Below are positions 1-8,314 of a DNA stretch of 64,000 nt, in pieces. The notes beneath the pieces were generated by a model, which saw only the letters and a program-made list of their open reading frames with translations, was not told the origin of the DNA and ran no database searches. The stretch is from Massariosphaeria phaeospora (taxonomy: Eukaryota > Ascomycota > Dothideomycetes > Pleosporales), in contig JAADJZ010000006.1 in assembly GCA_011032825.1 (NCBI GenBank), positions 1,798,001-1,862,000 of the forward strand, read 5' to 3'. The position numbers and the translations under genes are program-made. Each line of letters starts with the position of its first letter. Position 1 is the first letter of the stretch.

Positions 1-80
1 TTAAGGTTGGGACGAAATACATGTTTTGATGTTGGGGTGGCTCATCGCGCGCACGGGCACTCTAATCCTTTGCTACCTTA

Positions 81-132
81 CCGAGGCGCCCGGCGTGACC
101 ATCCACCCGGCGTGACCATCCAGCCGAACACC
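81..132 (+). repeat. Left terminal inverted repeat, with internal direct subrepeats
   Basis: The sequence begins CCGAGGCGCC and contains the 16-mer CCGGCGTGACCATCCA twice in tandem. It matches the reverse complement of 2158-2209 apart from a few C-to-T and G-to-A differences. Tandem motifs inside the inverted repeat are likely transposase binding sites; that is an inference. Confidence 0.9.
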
Positions 133-178
133 GAACCCTGACAACTACATAACTTCAACACGACACAACTCTACCAAT

Positions 179-2056
179 ATGGGAGCAATTGAGGATGCGA
201 TTGAAGCGATTGAATCGCGCGAGCCAGGAGAACCTTTTTCATATAGGAAAATAGCAGCCATCTATGGCTGCAGCTACGCAGCGCTCAGCCGAAGACACCG
301 AAGCGTCTCAACCTCATGCAGCACCAAGGCTCAAAACCAGCAAGCGCTCCACCCCTAGCAGGAGCTGGAGCTCCTACGCTATATAGAGCGCTTTACAAGG
401 CAAGGCCTACCTTCTACACGACCTATAATACGACGCTTTGCCTCAGATATCGCGAAAAAAGAGGTTGGAAAAGGCTAGGTTGATCGATATATCAAGCGAC
501 ACCAGGTTGATCTAATCTCACGCTGGGCTACCGGCATCGATCGCTCACGGCACTAGGCTAATTCTCGGTTGAAGTATACTCTCTACTTTGAGCTTCTACG
601 CAGTAAGATTAGCTAATACAATATAGAGCCTTGCAATATGTACAACATGAATAAGAAAAGCTGCATGCTAGGAATACTTACTCGCTCAAAGCGAGTGTTC
701 AGCAAGAGGCTATATGAGAAGGGGAAAATCAAGGCTCACATCTAGAATAGCAATCGGAAGTGGATAACGCTGCTGGCCTGCATATGCGCTAATAGAACAG
801 CCTTTGCGCTTGCGCTAATATATCAATCAAACTTAGGCTCGATATAGGACACCTAGCTACAAGCTCTAAGGCCTAAAGACCAAGTATATATATCCTCCTT
901 ACTTTCTAGCTAGACAAACAACAATATAAGACTAGCCTAGCTCAAACAAGTGTTTAATCGATCTACGAAGGAAAAAGCAAGGCGGAGCTATCGATTACTT
1001 GTCCTAGACAGCCATAGATCTCACCTCACAATAGATTTCATCGAGTACTGCGATCGGAATAGGATTTTTCTTGCAGTATACTTCTCTCATTTAACTTACA
1101 CTCTCCAGCCGCTTGACGTCGTCATGTTTAAGCTATTCTCATTAGCTTACTCAAACTAAGTAGCTGCGTTCATAGAGAGGTGCCAAGGGCTTACATCTAT
1201 GAGCAAACGAGACTTTTATTCTATGTTTATAGCTGCCTAGAAGGCTTCGTTCAAGAAGGATACTATACTCAAGGCTTTTAAGGCAACTAGCCTCTCACCT
1301 TTCGAGCTAGAGGTGATACTCAAACGATTCAATTAGCTAGCTCTATTAGGCTATTCAAGCGATAGCGACTCCTTAGCCCTAAGCGCATCAGATTGGAGGA
1401 AGATCAGACGGCTGGTCGATCACGCTGTAGCTAATAGAGACTAGAAAAAGATCTCAAAGCTTAACCAAACGATCCACCGACTCTCGATTAGATCAGTACT
1501 AGCTGAGCATGAGAATGTGAGACTCAAGGAGGCTCTCATCAATAAGAGGCAGCGTAGAAAGCGAGGCAAGGCTCTGCCTCTAGAGGCAGCTAAAGAGTAT
1601 CACGGTGGGGCTGTATTCTGGACTCCAAGCAAGGTGGATAGGGCACGTGATCGCCTGCGGCAGCAGGAGGCTGAGGCGGAGCAACAACAACTCCAAAAAG
1701 CAGAGATATCTCGCGTACGTGAGGAGCAGAGGCAGGAGAAGCTCAAGGCTGTTGAGGCAAGGCGTGCAGCGAGAACAGCAGCGCAATTGATAAGGCAGGA
1801 GGAGAAGGCTCGTGAGGCTGCTAATCGAGCCTCACGACAGGCAGCTCGTAGGACTCAACAACGACTCCAACAAGCTCAAAAAACTGCCCAAAGAGCTTAG
1901 AGGAGACGCCTTAAGGTAGCTACGAAGGCAGGCTCAAAAAAGAGAGTAGCTGCGCAGCCTTAGGGTGGTAGTGAAGCCTCAGGTGCTGCAGCAGGCCCAC
2001 CACCATCTCAATCACGACACGGCCGAGCTATCAAGCTCCCAGCAAAATATAGATAG
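179..2056 (+). pseudogene. RIP-inactivated Pogo/Fot1-type transposase
   Basis: The frame opens with ATG at 179 and a Psq-type helix-turn-helix region (AIEAIESREPGE, then the SRRHR motif). A CENP-B-like DNA-binding segment follows, then a DDE domain. Two open stretches survive. 950-1159 carries LLVLDSHRSH and TLQPLDVVMFK, the typical block around the second catalytic Asp. 1517-1900 carries the basic, Gln/Glu/Arg-rich C-terminal coiled region that begins with AVFWTPSKV. In working relatives the Asp block usually reads D-G-H-G-S-H; here both glycines are replaced (S and R). More than ten in-frame stops sit at expected Trp/Gln positions. All segments lie in one frame, so damage is by point mutation, not indels. 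Confidence 0.88.
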
Positions 2057-2157
2057 CTATATATATTAATTGAGGCCTGTAGAACTAAGCCCTAGAAAAT
2101 ATCGCGATTATAGCTATCGCGCGTGGCTCAATAGCTTCATGTTGTGGTGTCGATTTT

Positions 2158-2209
2158 GGTGTTCGGGTGGATGGTCACGCCGGGTGGATAGTTACGCTAG
2201 GCGCCTCGG
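2158..2209 (-). repeat. Right terminal inverted repeat
   Basis: The reverse complement reads CCGAGGCGCC near the end, then CTAGCGTAACTATCCA followed by a second, better kept subrepeat CCGGCGTGACCATCCA. The outer subrepeat differs from the left repeat only by C-to-T or G-to-A changes, consistent with RIP. A TA follows directly at 2210-2211. Confidence 0.88.
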
Positions 2210-3960
2210 TAGCTGCCTCTCTCGCTACACGCCTCTCCTTAGCTTCCTGCTCTCAGAGGAGTTTTGCAGCAGCTTGAAGCTCCTTTCGGTTAGCTTTTGC
2301 CTGCTGTTTTTTTTCTTTTTTCTGCTCTTTTACAGCGTTACGTGCACGAGCTTTTTAAAGCTTGCGCGGTGACTAGAAGACAGCACCACTATAGTACTCC
2401 TGCTGCTGCTGCAAGTCGAGAGGCTTGCCGCGCTTTTTGTAATTTCTCTTAGCAGTAAGGGCGTCGCGCAGGCCACTGTTTTTATCGTAGAAGAGTTAGT
2501 TTTGTACCTGGAGTTGGTGGAGGGTTTAGGAGAGCGTCTTTGACGCGTTAGTGATAGTACTGGTCACTGCAGCGCGTATTTGAGAGTTCAAACGGCTCCA
2601 AGGGACCTCCCTGAGGGCCACTAAGGCTGCTTCACCTTCTTTCTGTTCCTTGCTTTTGAAGCGTTTTAGCACAGGCTTAGAATTCATAGGCCATATACTA
2701 GTAGCTTCAAAAGAGCGTTTAATAAGCTCAGTCTTGAGCGAAGACACCTACGCTCTTTAGAACAGTAGGAAGAAGTTTCCCTTGTAGACAGGCGTTATCC
2801 CGAAGCTCTGCTAGAGGTAAGTAGTAAGCTCCTTAGTGTAGGAGGCTAGGAGCTGCTAAGAGGTTTGAAGCAAACAACGTCAAAGGGCTGCAGCGAGTAG
2901 GTTAAATAAAGCGAAAACACTATAAAGAGGATCCTGTGAGTGTTGCAATACTCAAAAAACTCTATAGTAAAGTAACTGCCGTGGCTATTAAGAATAAGAA
3001 AGCGCTACTCTCTCTTTCGCCGCGCTTTCTGCTTTGTTCTGCGGTTGAAAACCTGCTCTAACTAGGCTAATCCAACGTCGTTGTTCGTCTACCTAGATAG
3101 TGTTGAAGTTACAAACACGTCGTGCTTTCTTGCTTTAATAAAGGCCACCTAAGTAGACTGCAGGTTGCTAGATGCGCTAGCAAAAATAAGGCTAGGCAGC
3201 AGCGTCGTCCTATCTGCACAAACAGTTGCCAGAACAGTTACCCATTTACGGAAGCTATTTTGCAGTAAGTCCTTTACCTTCTTTCTCTCTTAAACGTCCT
3301 GACTAAACACTTGTTTTAAGCGTTCCGTAACACTAATTATAAAGCTCTTTTTATCTATATTGTAAGTATTAGAGGGGAGTACGTTGTACTCCTTTATTTT
3401 AGAGTGTAGCAGGTTAAAGTACTGCTTGTACTTAACGTTTGAATCAGCTTTGTAGCAAGAAAAGTCCATTCTAAAAGTCTATTTTAAGACGAGATGATAG
3501 CCGTTTCGGTGCAAGAAGCGCGTCACCTAGGCCTAGCTTAGAAGCTGTTCAGCAACTAAGGACGCGTAATTTTGAATTATATCTCTTGTAAGAGGCAAGG
3601 CTTGCTTGCTAAGACTTTTAATATAGCGTACAAGCTCGGCTTCTTGTTGTGCGTTGAGCTTGCTCTAGGTGTTGTTTTTCGCGTTAACTGGGAGTCTGGG
3701 GCCTAACAACCGCGGTGTCTTCGGGACAAAGTAGTTCTGCTCACACTCTATTTATTAGCAATTGTAGTATAACAGAGTTTCTCTCCTGCATCTAGCGATT
3801 TAATTTCTTCAAGCGCGTCCTCTATAGCTGCCGTGGTGGTTGAGTTATAACGCGTCAAAAGTAGTGGCTTGTCTGAAGTTTTGGTGTTCTGCGGGCGCCA
3901 CGCGACACGGGTGGCACGTGCGCAAACACGGTAAGCGCACAGGCCACCTGCCGAGCACCC
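2210..3960 (-). mobile_element. Second degenerate Pogo-type element, opposite orientation, 3' end cut off
   Basis: Minus-strand translation gives all parts of a Pogo/Fot1 transposase in order, with stops and one apparent frameshift. The 5' end of the element should lie at about 3890-3960, but I could not identify a clean inverted repeat there. Its 3' end stops exactly at the right border of the element at 81-2209, so either that element inserted into it or the two abut after a deletion. The left flank (1-80) does not obviously continue its coding region. The base composition and Trp/Gln stops again suggest RIP. Confidence 0.75.
2212..3859 (-). pseudogene. Degenerate Pogo/Fot1-type transposase relic
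   Basis: Going down from about 3859 on the minus strand: a Psq helix-turn-helix (AIEDALEEIKSLDAGEKL, then TLSRRHRG), a DDE domain near 3000-2870 (FLILNSHGSYFTIEF, SLQPFDVVCFKPL), then FEATSIWPMNSKPVLKRF at 2526-2747, and finally a charged C-terminus at about 2212-2480 with YYSGAVF and alternating Lys/Glu/Gln. The catalytic Asp of the second DDE block is Asn (AAT, complement of 2987-2989), a G-to-A type change. Several stops replace Gln or Trp, and the frame changes once just after the KPL motif. It is non-functional. Confidence 0.8.
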
Positions 3961-5173
3961 CTCAGAACATTAATATATAGTTAACGTATTATTTTGCAAG
4001 CTCTACTATCTCCCTACTACGTCTTTTTACGCTAAACCTAATACGCGCAATTAATCTAGCATGTTAAAAAGAAGGCTACACTATTTGTTGAACGCCCCCT
4101 AAGGGAATTAATGTTGCTGCAGCCAGAGAGGTTATTTCTTGGGCGCCAGAGCATGGGTGTCTACTACATTCAGTCTTTACATTCACATGATGCACACCAA
4201 GCGCGGATTGGCGGCGCTTGGAAACAATACTTGGCAATGGCCGTTCGAATAGTAGATGGTGAAAGGCGCGGTGGGGCAAGGGAGGATCAAGCGAGGCGTA
4301 GGAGCGTTTTAGAATCTATCGGGAAGGGCAAGCTAAGATTCACGCAATGATATGTTAGCCTACTGGACAAGTTATTCTTTAGATGGCTGTACTAACACCG
4401 CTAATGGGAGGCGGCTTTGCGGTGGAGCAGGCAAGAAGTGTGAAAAGAGGTGGTTGGTAGAATTGAATCGTAGAGCGACGGAGAACAGCGAAGGGGGTGC
4501 AGGAGTGGACAATTCGGTACAGCGCATGACTGCTCTTATGGTAGAATCTTCGACGGCTGCACTTAATCGGCGGCGGCCGTATCCCACTCAATATCGAACA
4601 TCTCTTACCACGGTGGTAGCGTCTGCTATGGCGCCCTGCATGGCCCTTAGCCCGTGAATCTAAAGTCGCTGCATAACATGTGGCTCACAGAAAAATGATT
4701 TTTAGATCGTATAGTCTCGGTCTCAGAGGTCAAAATGTTTTTCGTGCTAAGTGAGGCCAGTTTCGGGCCTGACTGAGAGACTTGGTAGTTGTATGTCGGG
4801 TGATTCTTCGCATCCGGGCCTCTTTGATGAGCCTCCCTAGATGGATGATTATGTCGCCCAGGCAGAGGCAATCGGTGGTGTGGTTGCGGTGTGCTCGCGC
4901 GCGTTGATACAAGTTCTACCAGTAGTCGGGTCGCAGGCTTTGTAGATACCAAAAGGTCGCCAGCATGAGGACAATAAGAGATAAGAGAAGTCGGCCAAGT
5001 GGTTATACGGCTTTATTAAAGCCCTCGGAGTGAGTTCAGTATCACATTATACTCGCATCTATCCCGTTTCCATGCTTTCCCGTCCATCCCTATCATAGAA
5101 GATTTTCGTCAACTTTAACACCAGAACTCCCTCAGAAGCGTGTGCATCCAGGCATGCCTAATCGTAATCAGTT
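3961..5173. other. Intergenic, no gene recognised
   Basis: About 1.2 kb between the transposon relic and the phosphotransferase pseudogene. Short overlapping open frames occur on both strands (for example around 4350-4650), but none has recognisable motifs, a strong start context or spliceable continuation. I see no repeat boundary or RNA gene. Confidence 0.5.
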
Positions 5174-6042
5174 TCAAGACCATAGCTCTAAAAGGAACAT
5201 GTTCGTCCAGACGTACTCGTTCCGAAAGGGTTCTAATATGCCGTCCACCCAAAGACTCCAATCGTCATCCCATCTTCCACACGCAAATATGGTGCGTGCA
5301 TATTCCCAGTAGCTTGGATACCAGCCCCCAAACTCCCAGTCAATGATCACGACGTCTAATTCTGCTTGATCGGTGAGGGGTTTCGAAGAGGCGCGGATCA
5401 TGACGTTCTTGCGCTGAAAGTCCGCGTGGGTGAAAACGGGCGGGTGGTTTTGAAGAACTTCTTTGAAGGTGCGAGCGTAATAGTTTGCCTTGTGCTTGGA
5501 CAGCCCATCCTCCACGTACTTTGCTATCATGGCCTTATTCAGGCTAGCCTCTGTCTCGAACGGGCCAGCGAACGGGCGTAAGGGGTCGTTCGTCCAGAAA
5601 ATACCATCCGGTAAGCCTCGGCGTCCGACACTGCAGTACCCCCCCGGCGACGTCAATTGTCGTAATTCCGCGAAGATGGTTCGGAGTTTCATTGCCAGTT
5701 TCTCTTTTGCTGCATGATCCAGTTTTGCCCATATCAAAGAAAGGTCTTGACCTTTGATCCGCTCCATGACAATAAATTTGATCTCATTATTGGAGCTCGA
5801 AAAGAGTGCGTATACACGCGGTACTGAACAGATGAGCAGTCTTGTAAAAAGAGCATGGTTTCGCCTTCTAGAAGATCGACCTGTGGTCCATACTTGACGA
5901 CGAAGTGATCGCCAATAGCTACGACCTTGGTCGCTGACTTGTCGCTGAGGATTTTATGGGCTGCGGCTATCTCTTCACTTGTCGGCAGCTGCGCTGGGAT
6001 TGTTGCTGGGTCGGCATAGTATGGTAGACTGTAGGACGACAT
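5174..6042 (-). pseudogene. Aminoglycoside/choline-kinase-type phosphotransferase (APH family), frameshifted
   Basis: Two overlapping reading frames together give a complete fungal APH-family protein of about 290 aa. The first (start 6042) covers the N-lobe with HFVVKYG and LLEGETMLFLQ. The second, open to 5174, carries VPRVYALFS, FIVMERIKG, the catalytic loop FTHADFQRKNV and the metal-binding DWEFGGWYPSYWEYA. The switch falls near 5820-5826, where a family-typical VPVPRVYA would need one extra base. The overlap leaves no room for a normal intron and there is no usable donor/acceptor pair, so I read it as a one-base deletion. It could be a recent pseudogene or a sequencing error, since the rest is intact. 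Relatives are small-molecule kinase-like proteins, mostly of unknown substrate, common in fungal accessory regions. Confidence 0.75.
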
Positions 6043-6376
6043 GTTGCAGAGCTGGCTGGGAAGAGGCGGCGCCGCGGCGATGAGCAGTCAAGATTTACTG
6101 ATGAGGGCGTGGCCATTAATATGGCCAAGCAACCTTATGGAAATACAAAGGGTGCGTTTTCATGAGGCATATCGGACAAACTGAAGGATCTCAAGTTCAT
6201 CAGACGACACGCGCTAGGACCCCGATCTGCAAGTGCAAGCGTGGGGTCTAAGGCCAAGAAGTCGGTTAGTCAGCCACCCACAAACCACCAATTTTCGTCG
6301 CGAACTTCGTACGCCGACCTGAACGAACGACGACCCGAACGACAACTTCCGCCAACACCCCCGACAACCAGCCAAG

Positions 6377-6427
6377 GTAATTCCTCTATTCTGACAGACT
6401 TCATTCGATTTACTGAACTTGCCACAG
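6377..6427 (+). other. Probable 5'-UTR intron of the eL15 gene
   Basis: A GTAATT donor at 6377 and a CCACAG acceptor ending at 6427 flank a 51-nt segment with a CTGAC/ACTGAAC branch-like motif. The acceptor touches the start codon. Such leader introns are common in fungal ribosomal protein genes. No transcript evidence is available here. Confidence 0.55.
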
Positions 6428-7322
6428 ATGGGTGCCCTCAAATGTAAACGCTTCGAACGCTACGATATCGCAGGGCCACGCTGATACATTGCAGATGTTG
6501 AGGAACTTCAGAAGAAGAAGCAGTCCGATATGATGCGCTTCTTGATGCGCGTGCGCGTACGTATACCATCAACTGTATTCAACTCTGCTAACCGTCTTCT
6601 AGTGCTGGGAGGTATGAACCACTTTGTTTGGGACATCTGTTCCCGATTGATGTCACTCGTTGAACTTAGCTGAGAGTGCATCAATAGCTTCGCCAGCTGA
6701 ACGTCATCCACCGCGCCAGCCGCCCTTCGCGCCCGGACAAGGCTCGTCGTCTGGGATACAAGGCCAAGCAGGGATACGTTATTTACCGTGTCCGCGTCCG
6801 CCGTGGAGGCCGCAAGAGGCCTGTGCCCAAGTACGTACAACCCAACGCTGTTTTCTCATGGTTTCAGCAATGCTAACGGCAAGCGTGTAGGGGTGCTACT
6901 TATGGTATGTCGATATATCATTCTAGCGAATGTAAGATACTAATCGTGAACCAGGCAAGCCTACCAACCAGGGTGTGAACCAGCTCAAGTACCAACGCTC
7001 GCTCAAGTCGACCGCCGAGGAGCGTGTGGGCCGCCGCTGTGCTAATCTCCGCGTCCTCAACTCATACTGGATCAACCAGGACTCGACCTACAAGTACTAC
7101 GAAGTCATTCTCGTCGACCCCCAGCACAAGGCCATCCGTCGCGATCCTCGGATCAACTGGATCGTCAAGCCCGTCCACAAGCACCGCGAGAGCCGCGGGC
7201 TCACCGCCACCGGCAAGAAAAGCCGTGGATTGGGCAAGGGCCACGGTTACAACAAGACCACTGCTGGCCGGAGGAAGACCTGGAAGAGGCACAACACCCT
7301 CTCGCTATGGCGTTACCGCTAA
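6428..7322 (+). CDS. RPL15: 60S ribosomal protein eL15 (L15)
   Basis: Joining exons 6428-6443, 6495-6556, 6603-6611, 6688-6830, 6891-6904 and 6955-7322 gives an uninterrupted 203-aa protein, the usual eL15 length. It starts [17 protein letters not shown] and ends THE-typical [12 protein letters not shown] without the first three letters of that phrase, that is at [11 protein letters not shown]. Every junction is GT-AG and each restores a residue conserved in the family: the split Tyr at exon 1/2, CWE as a whole exon, the split Lys and Gly around GATYG. eL15 is a structural protein of the large ribosomal subunit that binds 28S rRNA near the exit-tunnel side. The third and fifth coding exons are only 9 and 14 nt long, so simple ORF calling misses the N-terminal third. 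A 5'-UTR intron probably precedes the start. Confidence 0.95.
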
Positions 7323-8314
7323 ATGCGTTGAGTACGTTTCTTTGGTGGTGGGCATGTTCAGGTCTTTCGTGCAAAATATGCTATGGCGTGGATGGAAAAG
7401 ATCGACTTTAGCTCTCAGCTTTTTGAAGCCGGTCGGTTAATGACTGACTGGTCAGGCCGCTTCTCAAACCAAGAATCTCGAATAGATTCACAATTTCAAT
7501 GATTCATTGACTAGAGTGGTAATCTGCACTGTGACTGTGAATTGTACTTGTGTGGTGTATAGGTTACTTCTCGAGACTGCTACGCCTAGCCGGATGTTCC
7601 TAATGCGATGCCCTTTCCCTTGTTCCTATCGCCCGTAACATCAGTACTACCCACTCACCGGTATCGCTAGGCTACTACAAAGGTTCCAGAGCCCGATACC
7701 ATGTGGCCGTGCTGAGCTGATGTCAGAATAACAAGACTTTGCTGAGGGCAATATATATCTACGCAAAGGCAGACTACAGCCTCTCCGTCCAGGGTAAATC
7801 GAGGCAGTAACAGAAACCCAGACATAGAGCGTTCAGTTGCTGCTGCTGTTGCCTGCAGCCACAACCACAGCCACAGGCGGACGAAAGCGGCTAGCGTGAG
7901 GCGACCTTTGGGCGCCCCTCCAACCAACCCTACGATTTATTTACTTGCGCTCTCCAATAATCGTTGACCCCCCCGCCCTCCGCCACTCTTGCTTTTCGCA
8001 CCTTTTGCACCTTTTGCACTATACTGTGATGCACCGAAGTCTGCAGGCTATATCGTCGTCACCCCAGCATCGAGCGTCGCCTTCTCACCTGGGCAGCATG
8101 CTCGTGGGTCTTTCACGCGCTCGGCTGTTTATCATCTGAGCGACACCGCCTTGCGACCGAGGAATCTGTGAAAGGTCAAGCCCGATTTCTCCATGGCCGC
8201 TGCACTCGGACTCAAACTTGTTTTCCGGTGTATAGCCGCCGTACGGGCTTTATTAACCAGGCACACAGTTCCCACGCTCTGTTGCAACCGCGCCACCGCT
8301 CGCTGCAACTCACC
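7323..8314. other. Intergenic: eL15 3' region and J-protein promoter
   Basis: No supported gene. The segment near 7945-8160 is C/T-rich, as fungal promoters often are. An in-frame upstream ATG at 8168 extends the next gene, but the residues it would add look non-conserved. Confidence 0.5.

Larger units (their letters stand above)
81..2209 (+). mobile_element. Degenerate Fot1/Pogo-family DNA transposon, complete with inverted repeats
   Basis: The element is bounded by inverted repeats of about 52 bp (81-132 and 2158-2209) and flanked by the dinucleotide TA on both sides (79-80 and 2210-2211), the target-site duplication expected of Tc1/mariner-Pogo elements. One long transposase reading frame runs from 179 to 2056 but is broken by many TAG/TAA codons. 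Where I can judge the ancestral residue from the family, every stop stands for Trp or Gln (TGG to TAG, CAG to TAG, CAA to TAA). That is the CpA-to-TpA signature of RIP on both strands. The element cannot encode a working transposase. The flanking sequence on the right is the C-terminal coding region of another Pogo-like transposase on the opposite strand, so this copy probably inserted into an older element. Confidence 0.9.

Noticed and set aside
5734..5830. Intron joining the two phosphotransferase frames
   Set aside because: The two frames overlap and conserved residues run straight across the switch, leaving no room for an intron of normal size.
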